A DNA stretch of 64,000 bases from NCBI RefSeq assembly GCF_028769735.1, contig NC_088169.1, forward strand, positions 47,467,229 through 47,531,228, written 5' to 3'. Of the stretch, positions 1 through 10,521 are shown piece after piece; the stretch's first letter is position 1; every line of letters starts with the position of its first letter. The notes under the pieces are model-generated. The model searched no databases, had not been told where the DNA came from, and was given only the letters and a program-made list of their open reading frames with translations. This DNA comes from Zonotrichia leucophrys gambelii (Eukaryota; Chordata; Aves; Passeriformes; Passerellidae). The position numbers and the translations under genes are program-made.

Positions 1-68
1 AGAACTTTTTCTATGCATTGTCTTTGCTTATTAGTTCATCTTTTGTGATTTTTTTTCTTTTCAGATTT

Positions 69-170
69 AAATTTGCAGTACTGCTAAACTTTATATATAT
101 ATATTATATAACTATAATATATATATATATATATTATAAACTGCATATAAATATGCAGTACTGCTAAACT
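69..170. repeat. Direct duplication flanking an AT-rich tract
   Basis: A 22-base block (69-90, core TGCAGTACTGCTAAACT) recurs at 149-170 with a single mismatch, a period of 80 bases. Between the copies lies an almost pure TA/TAT tract (about 90-140) able to fold on itself. The arrangement suggests a tandem duplication followed by TA expansion between or within the copies. The first copy sits just downstream of a pyrimidine run ending TTTTCAG (about 50-64), which resembles a splice acceptor, but the sequence after it meets stops in the AT tract, so no exon is called. Confidence 0.8.
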
Positions 171-1321
171 CATATGCGTATTACTGTATCCTCAAATTGC
201 AAGAAAAATTGTTAACTAGCAATTTTGGTAGTATGCACTATAGAAGTTTATATACTGTGTTTCTCTGCAAAGTTATCATGCCTATGCAGTTTTTGTAGCC
301 TTCTACCAGACTAACTTCAGGAAATCTTGGGATAGTAAGAGTATTCTTCACCCTGCTATTGAATCAAGAAGGTGCTGCCCAGGGCACCTAAGTACAATAA
401 ATAGAAGTAGCCTGGGTGAAACCAGCAACCACTTCTGTAGGTGGCTGTGTATTTCAGCAGATAAGATGAGCAATGAAAGACTTGGTGCCCCTGATACCAA
501 ATGGCAACAATTTCCTCTCATTTGTATTGTTAACACTCAGCTCCCTCTGCAGACAGATTTTGAAAGGAGGCAGCTGAAGCAGCCAAAAGAGAAATGGGGG
601 AAGAGATAAACATCAAGCCTGTCCAAGACTAACTTATGGGACAGTCTTGTTTATGCTGGCATTTTTCAAGTTTATGTACGAGCATATTCCTGGGTATAGG
701 CATTCTCTGAGGCAGCTCTCACACTGGTGCTAGCAAAGGCTCAGGACTGTTCCAGAAGGCAGCATGAAGGTAACCCTGGAGAAGGAAGGAAAAGGAGTGT
801 GTCCATGTGGGTGGGAGCTGTACTGTGCTGCCTCTTCTCTGGGCTAAAGATTAGATCTTGAAATATTTTATTTAATGGTGCCCATATGAAGGCCATTATC
901 ACCTACATTTGTGACAGAAAAAAATCAACATATCATACAAAATCCTCTGAAATCTAATATGAATAAGAAAAATCAAGGAACCACATACAGCTACTTTCCC
1001 TAGTTTGGCTCTCTTCGAGTAACGAGTTCAGGAGAATAAAACTAATAATTTAGGAAAAATACTTCATTTATATCAGAGAATCTTTGCCTACTTTTGCTAA
1101 TTACCTGTCAGTAGAGTAAGGAATATTTTTTCTTCACCTTTGATTTGTTATATGTCAACACATTCTTAATCTCATTATATATTGAGGTAAACTTAAACTT
1201 AAACCACCTATGTTCATGTCTTTAACTAATTGAAATTGAAGTAATTTCTTGAGGACTTGAAAATCTTTTGTAAGAGAAAAAAAAAGATTATATGATACAA
1301 TTTTGTTTAATATTTATGCAG
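171..1321. other. AT-rich noncoding stretch
   Basis: No coding, RNA or recognisable repeat signal. The open frame at 348-536 (minus) is short, unlike any family I know, and probably chance. The part around 540-840 is slightly richer in GC than its surroundings but shows no LTR ends or CR1 words. Confidence 0.6.
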
Positions 1322-1403
1322 GTATTTTATTAGAAGTAGCTCTGATATTGGAAGTTCCAATTTATATTGCCAGCAGCAGAGACCATTGTCTGCAAAACAC
1401 GCT
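1322..1403 (+). other. Exon-like segment between splice-type signals (unproven)
   Basis: Seen: an AG preceded by a T-rich run (TTTAATATTTATGCAG, ending at 1321), then 82 bases open in one frame for 27 codons, then a strong donor-type GTAAGT at 1404-1409. In that frame the peptide begins YFIRSSSDIGSSN and ends RPLSAKHA, polar and serine- and glutamine-rich. The other two frames are less favourable; frame 1 stops at once. Exon length leaves a phase of 1. I do not recognise the peptide and see no partner exon in the window, so this could be an internal exon of a large gene whose introns fill the window, a noncoding RNA exon, or chance. Some 27-codon runs are expected by chance in this composition. 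Confidence 0.2.
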
Positions 1404-1409
1404 GTAAGT

Positions 1410-2989
1410 AATTTTAATTCATTTTATTCTTGCTGGGCTCTAAAACTGAAAGTTTGTTTCTGTCTTTTGATATGATATTGATACTGAAGTGCTTACCATG
1501 TTTGGTTTTATTGTTGAGTTGACATATGTAAAATCACATTGGAACTTTTCCATCTTATTTACTATTTTTAAATCTTTGCATGTGAAAGATAGAATGAAAG
1601 GAAAAAAAGTTGATTAAACTTCTGTTTTAAGAACACTGTTCCTTATAGTATCCCATATTCTACAGTCAAATTTGAACATTTGTTTTTATAACACATTTTT
1701 CAAGTTCCAGTATAAGGCATACATTTTCTAATAATGTAGAAGATTCTTCTTGGCAGAAGAAAGAACATATGAATTCCAACTTCAATTTTAGTATGACCTA
1801 ACTTTTCTTTTTTTGCATTAATTTGTTCTAATATTCTCTGTGTTAGTATTTTGGTCATCAATGTCATTTCTGTCTTAGAATTTAGACAGATTTTAATTTA
1901 TTGCTTTACTTCTTTAGCCTTAATTTAAGCTCATCTTCTTTTGAAAGCTGTTTGAACTTGTGGACACATCTTCTCTTCCCCTGCCTTTCTTATACCTTAA
2001 TGGAAAGTTTACTTTATCTCTTTTTCATCCTTTATCCTTTTGCTATGTAAGGAGAGATTGCTTGTGTTTTTCTTTCCTTCTCCTATCTGCTAAAAGTGTC
2101 AGTTAATGTATCCTCTGTTGAATCTTTTGCCTGATCAAAGGCTTCAGAAATAATAATGCTAGTCAGCTCCTCAAGTAATTTCTTCCTCAGCAAAAGAGGG
2201 GTTACACTTGTAGAATTAACTGCTAGATAAATGAACTTTTGGAGCACTTACTCTTGTTTAAGAGTTTTCTTTCAGCCTCAGAGACATTAGAAAATTCTTT
2301 GGTGGTTTTATTTTCCTAGATATCGCAATTAGTGCATCTTTTTCATATGTATCCAATTAGTAAGTTCTGTTGATGACATGAAATTCTTGACAAATTTTTA
2401 TGCCTATTATTACTGGGGTTTTTGCTTTATTCTTGTGGTATTTTTGTAAACTCTATGCTTTTCAATTTCTCATTTCACTATGAAATTTTTTCACAAACCC
2501 CCTGAATTTTTCATTATTTTTAGTCCCAAGTTTCATCTGTTTTGCTTCAATTGTCTATGAAGATTTGCATCTAGTCTTTGCATATGCACTTCTTCTATCC
2601 CAGTGTCTCACTTATCTATGTCCAGCTTTAAAAGGGAGTATATGCCCTTTTTGTTTTTACACCTATTGCTGCCTTTTATAGTGATATTTATCTTCTAAGG
2701 TTTAAGTATATAGTTTTACTCCTATTTTTTTTCACATTAAATAGATGTCTAAAAATAAATTAAACACCTAACTTGATGGATGACACAGAACAGCCCAAAG
2801 CTGTAGGAATACAAACACGTTTACTCTAAATCAGGTGGGCAAATTTAAACTATCTGCTGGAAATGATGCCTGGCTATGATCATAATTCATGGACTGTACC
2901 TAGGAATTTTTAGAGAGACTGATTGTAATCAAAGGCCAAAAGCTTACTTGGAGCCATTTTAACAACTAACAGTGGAACTGATTGTTTTC
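1410..2989. other. AT-rich noncoding stretch
   Basis: Plus strand is T-rich with many short pyrimidine runs. No open frame of 60 codons or more, no RNA gene and no recognised transposon fragment. Nothing specific seen. Confidence 0.6.
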
Positions 2990-3112
2990 CAGTGTCTGGG
3001 AACATTTTTTATGGTGTGGGTTTTTGGCATTTTGCAGTTGTGGGTTGGTTGGGGTTCTTCGTTTCATTTTGCTTTGAGCTGTGGGTTTATTGTGGATTTG
3101 GTGGGGTTTTAA
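2990..3112 (+). repeat. T/G-rich low-complexity tract
   Basis: Plus strand made almost wholly of T and G, with GGG or GGGG runs separated by T-rich spacers (such as GTGGGTT, TTGGGGTT and GGTGGGGTTTT). Comparable tracts occur at 13408-13520, 55977-56040 and, in the opposite orientation, 60248-60370. The open frame through it (2992-3189) owes its Trp, Phe, Gly and Val content to this composition and is not considered a gene. Confidence 0.6.
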
Positions 3113-6100
3113 AAATTATTATTAAGATAGGTAAAGAAATATCTGCTTTCTTGGTAGCCCCAGTAAATGTAGCTCCACCATTTGATTGATTGACTAGTCT
3201 GTGAAGTGTCAATTTTAGTTGTGCACTGTCTGTTTAACCTGCACACTTTTTGACCTAAATATTACTAACTTTAGTTCTCTATTATGTCCAGAACTTCAAT
3301 ATGTTGTTCATCTTTCATCAGGTGAATGAGTTAGAGCAGTTTCCTTCCATAGTTCCTTTCCAAGTTCTGCTATCATCTTCCTTAGCTATAGGTGGCTAAA
3401 TGAAATCTAATCTTAATTAAAAGCCCAAAATCCTATATTATCCTATTGACATTAAACTCTGGAGGATGATAATGTAGCAGTGGTTAAGGCTAAGAAATTG
3501 AGAGGATTATAGATAAAATTAATATAATGCAAAATAGAAACTTGAATTTTAAGTAAATGTTAGGAATAAACTTGTCTTTGAGATTTGACTTGTAAATCTA
3601 TTGAATCTCCTGTACAGATCCATACACAATGAGGGGGAAAAAGAAGCTGATGTGTTCAAAGTGTAGGCTCTATAACAGGCCTGTGACATGGGATTTTTTT
3701 CTTCAAGGGTTGCTCCGTTTTACATCACTTATTCTGCTTTAAACCAAACTTTGTGGGGTACATTGCTATCAAAACAAAAAATTAGATCCATGACTATCAT
3801 CAATCCATTAGATTGCTCTCATTGCTATCAATTGCCTCACATGCTTAAGAAATTATGTAAATTGTTGTCTTTATCTTGAAAAATAGCAAATCTGACGTCT
3901 CCACATGGCTCTGCCTGGAAAAAGGAATGACCCATTTCCTAACATCTGCTCATGTACTGTAAAATTTAAAAAGAATAAGACAGTCCAAACAGGACAGGGG
4001 CCAGTGCAGGAGCTTCATGGTGATGTTTGGAAAACTCCTCTGTTCAGTGTTTTTCTGGATTCTATACTAAACACTTGGTTTTCTTAGGAGAACAGAAAAA
4101 AAACATATGACTAGGAAGTCGGGTTGTTTTCATGTGCTTGATATTCACATAATTTAAAAGAAGCAAGGTGCAACTAATCAAATCAAATCATCTGTTACAG
4201 ATAATATCCTTGGGAATTCATCAATCAAGACCACTTTTAAATTACTGCTGGAATTATCAGTGCTAGTAATTTCATTATACATACGTAATCAATGCTTCAT
4301 AAAAAGTGTATAAGAATGCTAAGAGAGTTCTTAGGTGCATAAGTTAATATCTTGCTGGTAGGAGCATATGCTATGAAAAACAGTATTTGTTTAACATTTC
4401 AGTATTTCTATATAGTCTACTGAAACACAAGACACAGAAAAGAAGAAACTGGAAGATACAGAAGAACTTAAGGTTTCTGTGAAGTTAAATAAGTTTTGCT
4501 TCTGTTACATATATATATGTGCATATACATAGTTTGTACCACATAAATATTCATATGACTTATTTGATGAGTAGAAAAGACTGCCAACTGTATTCCAGCC
4601 ACACTACCTTCTGGCCAACTGCTTCAAGTAATAACTTAACAGACCATCTGTAGAGTGAGTGCACCATGTCCATCATTTATGCTTAGAAAATGTTAGCTAA
4701 AAAAAAAAAAATTAACTGAAACTCAGTTTGCATCCCTGAAAGGGATATCTTCATCTCCTTGTTATGTGTCATATTTTTTGGATACACCAAAAAATAGCAG
4801 AGAACAAACCAAAATTAAATGGAAAAAAAATTAGGAATTGCTATTGCATTTCTTTTTGCTTAAAAATATCATAGCAGCAGTTGATTAAATGTAGCTCAAA
4901 GAAAAAAAATATTCTGCAATACTTTCTCTGCTAGACATGAAGCTTCATAACTGCACTTGCTATAACAAAGGATTACAACAAATAACAATAGCTTTGCTGT
5001 GTTGTTCTTCTGTGAGTACAGAAGTGACAGAAAGCTTGAAAGAGCAAAAAGCTTGAAAGTCTTGACATTTTAGTAATTTAAAAAAAAAATTGGCAGCAAC
5101 AAGTAAATCTTTGTGTTATGGTTGGTTTGTGCTTGCTGCTAAACGCAGCATATCAAGGGGTTCAAGGGCACTGTAAATAACATGAAAGAGAGCACAAGCT
5201 CTCAATCACAGCATCCAGCTACATTTTAAGTATTGTAACTGGCTCTGAAAGACAGAAGTGTGACATCTTAAGGTGATGGTACTCTTCCAAATGTTATGAA
5301 AGTGGAATAAAAAAGAAGAAACAACATAAAAAGAAGTGCTTCCTACCTACTGCCTTATTGCTGTTGACAGACTTTTTACACAGAGCTTTGGAAATCAAAC
5401 GAGAATGAGTTTGGAAATGAAAGAAGTTGAGTTTTAATACTATGGACAATTAAATTTTGACAAAAAAAGGAAGGAAATTATTTTCATGCATTTATACACA
5501 TCTAAATGTGTATGTGAATATTTGCAAACTTATTATGAATATATACTATATATTAAATGTATTTTTTGTAGCTATTACCCTTTAGGCCTTTTGTAGTAGC
5601 TGCAATGGTGGTATATCCTGTGGAACAATGATTTTAAGTAATCTTAAATAATACCATTATATCAAATATACTTTAAGAAATAAATTATGTATAACTGACT
5701 TGTCAGATTTGAGTTAAATGTCACCAGTGTAAGTAAGAATCAGGAATAACAGCACCCAAAGTTTCCACAGAAATTCATAGAGGAGATCAATCTAGATTAT
5801 TAATAGGGAAGAAACTACACAATAAAAATGCTGTCTTGAAAATGGACCTATTGTCTGATGACTCTCAACTAACCACTTGAAGTTTTAATGCTGGTTATGA
5901 GAGCAAGAGGAGTTGTTCAAATTCTTTCCTCAATACCTTTAGATGGGGAAGGATTTAGCTTAGAAATCCCTTCGAAATCTTTCAGCAGACCCCAAAATAT
6001 TTTGATATATGGAGCTGGAAAAAAATCTTTATTAGGAATACATACTAAATACTGACAATATTATCGCTCATTTATACACCCTTGTAAGCTATTAAATTTG

Positions 6101-6739
6101 CTGCCAAATCACCAATATCTTTTCAGTCGTAAAGGACTCTAGAAAGAAAACTGTGCCTGTAGTCTTCACAGATCTACACGCCCCAGCAAACATAAGATCT
6201 TGAATCTGTGACAAACTGGCTGGACGTGAGGAAAGGTCACCATGATGCAGAACACAGAACAAATTTTAAAAAACCAAAAATATCTAAAGCAGCAAATATT
6301 GCAATTTTGTGGAAAGATACTTATACAAAGTAAACAACCCAAATAAATTTTTAAAAATCACAAAAATACAACAAAAATAAAATAACCATCAAGACCTTTA
6401 AGGTTTACTTTCTATACTGGCCTATATCTTATAATTTTTTCAAGTACTGCACTGTCCAAAGAAATGCCTTGCAACGCTGGCTTGCTAAGCTATGGGGAAA
6501 AAGAAAGACTGTAGCTGTTGATCAGGTTTTTTATTAACATGAAACTTTATCATAATCACAGATGACTCATCAATTCTTAGAATTCGGCAGGGAGTACTTA
6601 AAAAATAAGCCCAGGATTTGCCCAACTCACTAGTCTGTAGTGTCCGATTTATATCCTCTGGCAACTGAAAGTTCTTGATTCGTCAAAGTAAGAATAAAAA
6701 GTAAATTAATATGATGCACCTACACAAATCAGCAACATA
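3113..6739. other. AT-rich noncoding stretch
   Basis: No gene or recognised transposon. Small features are an A13 run near 4699, a short TA run near 4508-4520 and several ATTA/TAAT words. The open frames at 3688-3879 and 3905-4087 are short and lack family resemblance. The block at 5100-5260 (containing TGCTGCTAAACGCAGCA) is slightly less AT-rich but has no repeat ends I can define. Confidence 0.6.
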
Positions 6740-7220
6740 TTACCCACTGTTGTCACCTTGGATGAGTGGTTTTATGTAAGGAATGGGAATTTATCACTGC
6801 GTTTGAACATGCTGTTTCTATCAGCTGCCAAAACAGCAGCAGATTACAGCTCCTTCTTTTCCTTCTTTTGTGTCCTCTGGGAGACCAGCAGGGCTGCTGC
6901 ACAAACACAGAGCCAGCAGTAAAGTGGGGATAATCAAGCTCTGCATGTGAAACATGCATGAAATATTTGTAAAGATCTATGCTTGTCGTGTTGGCTGCAT
7001 TTTTAAAGTAGCAAGCTGGTTGTAGCAGATATATGTAGATCAGTGCATTAGCTGATTTCTGCTAGCTGTTCAGGAGTGCGGCTTCTGTGATTCAGACAGA
7101 AGTGGCTGCTGCAGTCACTTTATTCTTTCTCCCCACATGGCTCTTACAAGACTAATTCCTCACCATCATGAGGATGCTGCTTGGATCTAGCACATTTCTC
7201 GGATTAACAGCATTGAAGCA
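6740..7220. promoter_or_regulatory. Possible conserved noncoding element
   Basis: A balanced-composition, non-repetitive stretch that contrasts with the AT-rich surroundings. It holds E-box-like CAGCTG (about 6820), GATA-type and ATTA words, an ATGCATG-type octamer-like word (about 6942 and 6954) and several retained CpGs, with no long open frame. This texture is typical of constrained vertebrate regulatory DNA, but conservation itself cannot be seen from one sequence. It is called only as a candidate. Confidence 0.25.
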
Positions 7221-7259
7221 GAAAGAACCATTTCATACCACAGAAAACCTGAGATCTAG

Positions 7260-7580
7260 CATTAAAATGAATTAGGATTTCAAATAACAGTTGTTAAAGC
7301 TGCAGCAATTTTGGAATGTATGACTGATGGTAACTACATCACTCGCAGTCATTGTGGTAATAAGTGATAGTTTCCTGCATTGTGAATATAAATTGCAGAA
7401 AATCATGTTATCATGTGAACCAACAAAATATGGTTCCCATAGCAGCTGCTGTTTACTGGGAAAAAATAGACTATGCCATTAATTTAATTATGCTTTGGTG
7501 GGAATCACAGCCATCTATATATTTTGCCAGCCAGAGGGCAGCAATTGCAGAGGGCCAGTACTCCCTTGAATGCATCTAGA
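7260..7580. promoter_or_regulatory. Possible conserved noncoding element (enhancer-like)
   Basis: Non-repetitive stretch with clustered factor-type words: TTTAATTATGC (about 7483), CAGCTG inside AGCAGCTGCTG (7441-7450), GATAG, AACAG/CTGTT pairs and ATTTTGCC. The overlapping 71-codon open frame (7364-7579) has no recognisable domain and is more likely a by-product of low stop density. It is close to the candidate at 6740-7220, and the two could form one regulatory block. Inference from texture only. Confidence 0.25.
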
Positions 7581-7737
7581 ATGAGTTTTAGAAATGATGA
7601 GTGGTACTATCTGCTGAAATCATAAAAGGAATTATTTCTAGAGTGCACAAAAATTTGAACTCATACCATGATTTTTTGAGGATTACAAATTAAATGTTTC
7701 GCAGGAGTACTCATTTTTAAGTTGTTGATGAATTCAT

Positions 7738-8230
7738 AGAGCTGGTGACAGCAGCAGGGGCAGAGAGCTGTATCCCTGCCATGCACAGCCGCTGTTGCCC
7801 ACCCAGCCTCTCCTCTCACCTCACCAGCTGGAATCCCATCCCCTCAGGAGCAAAGAAGCAGCCCTCCTGCTCCAGAGCAGGGGCTCCAGGCTCTGCACAG
7901 GCTGTTCCAGTGTCCTAGATGGTGGGACAGCTGCCAGCATCAGGCCAGTTCCCAGAGATGGCAGCTGGCCAGGAGCTGGAGTGGCATCTTGAGGGAGTGA
8001 CCTTGGGTGGCTTCATTATGCACAGATTAATAAAAACTGCTGATTTTCCTGCTGCACTTGCCTGTGCCTGGTCCATCTCGGGAGAAGTTGGGTGCAGGCA
8101 AGGCATCAGATATTTGAAGCTTTATGACTGTGTGTTCGCTGTCCACCAACTACCACTTCACCCATGAGACCCTCTCTGGGAATAAACCACAAATTACAGA
8201 GTGCTTGTCTCCAATTTGGCTCCCTGAGCA
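7738..8230 (+). mobile_element. GC-rich block, possible degraded LTR or retroviral fragment
   Basis: One of the two most GC-rich stretches in the window. It contains AATAAA-type signals (AATAAAAACTGC at about 8029 and AATAAACC at about 8182), each followed by C/T-rich sequence. Such an order resembles the R/U5 part of a retroviral LTR. I cannot define TG...CA ends or a target duplication, and I do not recognise the family. Short open frames on both strands (7795-7992, 7915-8106, 7919-8167) overlap each other and are not considered genes. It could instead be an old exon or 3' untranslated copy. Confidence 0.25.
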
Positions 8231-8423
8231 TCTGTACTAAACATTTTCACACTGGTGTTTTAGGAATCTCCTGGATTTGTTTGTACCAACTGAGTAGTTA
8301 ACAACCATAAAGATGAATTTCCCCACAAGGACAAAGATGGTTTATTCAGAGGTGTCCCCTTGGTTCCTTAAAAAATAATTTGGTGTCATCCTGTCTGGAT
8401 GGCCAATAACAAACTCCCACGAT

Positions 8424-8809
8424 TGTCACAGACATCTTTTTGTGAAGATCCTTTTCTTAGGAATTTTTTTTCCTCCTGAGAAGCTGAGAGGCCTCAGGGA
8501 CAAAATGTAAACAATGATTATCTGCTGCTGTGGAATGCATCAGGTGCATCTGTGATTGGTCTCACGTGCTAGTTTGGAATTAGTGGCCAATCATGGCACA
8601 GCTGGCTCTCTCTCTGTCCGAGCCACAGACCTTTGTTATTCATTCTTTTCTATTCTTAGCCTAGCCTTCTGATGAGAGCTTTTTCTTCTATTCTTTTAGT
8701 ATAGTTTTAATGTAATATATATCATAAAATAATAAATCAAGCCTTCTGAAACATGGCGTCAGATCCTCATCTCTTCCCTCGTCCGAAAACCCCTGTGAAC
8801 ACCATCACA
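8424..8809 (+). mobile_element. Solo LTR of a songbird-type endogenous retrovirus
   Basis: Starts TGTCACAGACAT and ends ACACCATCACA. It is 386 bases long, with polyadenylation signal AATAAA at 8731-8736 followed by the GCCTTCTGAAACATGG-type 3' portion. The flanks carry a 6-base target duplication with one mismatch (CACGAT at 8418-8423, CATGAT at 8810-8815), the length expected of ERVK-like (beta-type) integrases. No gag, pol or env sequence adjoins, so this is a solo LTR left by LTR-LTR recombination. A related copy lies at 61659-62055. Family recognised from memory; the exact subfamily name is not assigned. Confidence 0.88.
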
Positions 8810-8815
8810 CATGAT

Positions 8816-9232
8816 GACACACACTTCATTTGTTTGTCCCTCTATCCTTGCCCAGAGGCTCTCATCTCTGACATTACCAACTGCAGCTCTGGACATTCCA
8901 GACCTTCCATTATGCCCAACGCTCACGGCAGTTTCCTGCACACTCACACACTGCCCTGAAATCTCACACACCTTGACAGCAAACTGCACACTTGCAGCAG
9001 CACCTTTCACAGCCTCCCAGTGGGGCTCTGCATGCTCACACTGCAGCTCTGCAGCTCTGCAGCTCTGCTCACAGCACTGCAGTGCACACTCACACACTGC
9101 AATGGGACCATGAATGTTGGCGTGCTCCCAGTTGTGCCCTGCTTGTACCCTACTGATCCATCCCTGACATTACTGAATTGCTCTGGTTTGCCTGGGTTTT
9201 GTTCACTTGTTTCTTTCCTCGGGGCTGGTTAG
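8816..9232. repeat. GC-rich CA/GCAGCTCT low-complexity block
   Basis: Immediately follows the solo LTR. It contains three perfect GCAGCTCT units in tandem (9043-9066), an 18-base perfect direct repeat TGCACACTCACACACTGC at 8937-8954 and 9083-9100, and many CACACTGC-like words. Several overlapping open frames on both strands (up to 112 codons, minus 8759-9097) arise from this repetitive, stop-poor composition and are not considered genes. It looks like a decayed minisatellite or expanded low-complexity tract. Confidence 0.55.
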
Positions 9233-10490
9233 TTTGTTGATTTGGATGGCGGCTTTTCAGAGTTTTTTTTTTGAGGGGGTTGGACCTTAAGGATTTTTCA
9301 AACATTTTATGTCAGTGTTTTCCCTCTGGAAATTTTGATCTGTTGAAGACTCATGTCTCAAAAGTATTACCTCTCTCTGACATCTGTTTTTCACTTTCTC
9401 AGCTGAATCTGGTCTACAGACTCTTTAGCAAATTATCAAAGTTTTCCTTTCCTCCCCTCCCCTCTCCTTGGAGAGCTTCAGAAAACCTGCTATGGAGAGT
9501 CTTTATAGAAAATAATTACCTACTGTCAGTCTAATCACACTGATCACAATAAATCATCATTTTCCCCTACAGTTTCACATAACTCAGAACTGGGATGCAG
9601 TCCATGATTTCTGTACTTGTAAAGCAGAAGTATCTAATTAAAAACTGATAGAAGGTAGCTTTCAGTTAAACATAATTAGCCTTGCTAGTGGAGGAAATTA
9701 AGTTATATTTTCCAAGGTGTTTGATTAACCCATAAATTTTTTGGGGAAAAAATGCAGTTTTACATGATGACTGGTTTTAAAGACAACTTTGCCATAATAT
9801 TTTCTTTGAATATATCATATTGAATTGGTTAATTCTTGGGGAAGATCAAAACATAGTGCAGATACATATTGTGATGTGCTTAAATAATATTGAAAACTCT
9901 ACTAGGTATATAAAGGACTAAAATATTAAGAGTTCCTAAATGTTTGAATGGAGAGAGATAAAGGAAGTATGAAACATAAATTCAGCTGTTAAAATTTCAT
10001 TGCTATTTAGAATAAAAGTAATGAAACCCGAAAAATTACATTTCTTATAAAGACACAGCAATGCTTCTCAAACACTGATCAACATAATTAGAGTTTGTAA
10101 CATGTGGATATCTGCCCCATATATATTTTTAAAAAATAATTAAGACTCTTGGCTGCCTGTTTGACAATGCCACATATGACTCTTTTCAAGTGTTGTCCAA
10201 AGAAAAATCATTAAAATTAAGAATAGGTTTTCAACTGATATCTCTCTCTCATTAAGTTTTTAATATATCTTTAAAAAGACATAAGCTAAAAATACCAGAA
10301 TTTTTTTTATCTTTAGGGAAGAATCACATTTCAAATTTTGTGTTTTGTGACAGAAAGGGAGAGTGCAAAAGAGTAGATGTGTAGATGAGTTTTCAATAGA
10401 AGAAATAGAATATATACCACACTCAGACTGATAAAAAATTTACTCCCTTACTTGGGATTTAAGTAGTAAAACAAAAATGCTAATATGTGA
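9233..10490. other. AT-rich noncoding stretch
   Basis: No gene, RNA or recognised transposon. The open frame at 9271-9534 is 87 codons, has no family resemblance and lies in pyrimidine-rich DNA. Several poly-A and poly-T runs of 8 or fewer bases. Nothing else seen. Confidence 0.6.
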
Positions 10491-10502
10491 CTTGAAAAAA
10501 AA

Positions 10503-10521
10503 CCACAAAAAATTTTTGTGG
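10503..10521. repeat. Short perfect inverted repeat
   Basis: Arms CCACAAAAA and TTTTTGTGG (9 bases each) separated by one base. They are embedded in A-rich then T/G-rich sequence, so it probably reflects composition. No run of U or other terminator context relevant to a vertebrate gene. Confidence 0.5.

Noticed and set aside
52..64. Strong splice-acceptor-like TTTTTTCTTTTCAG
   Set aside because: The following sequence runs into an AT microsatellite with stops and has no matching donor.
8759..9097. 112-codon Cys- and Ala-rich minus-strand frame
   Set aside because: Lies across the LTR end and a CA/GCAGCTCT-rich block that is open in several frames on both strands, so it is a composition effect.
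10503..10521. Hairpin considered as a terminator or miRNA precursor
   Set aside because: Arms are only nine bases with a one-base centre in A- and T-rich DNA, too short for a miRNA precursor, and Rho-independent terminators do not apply to vertebrate DNA.
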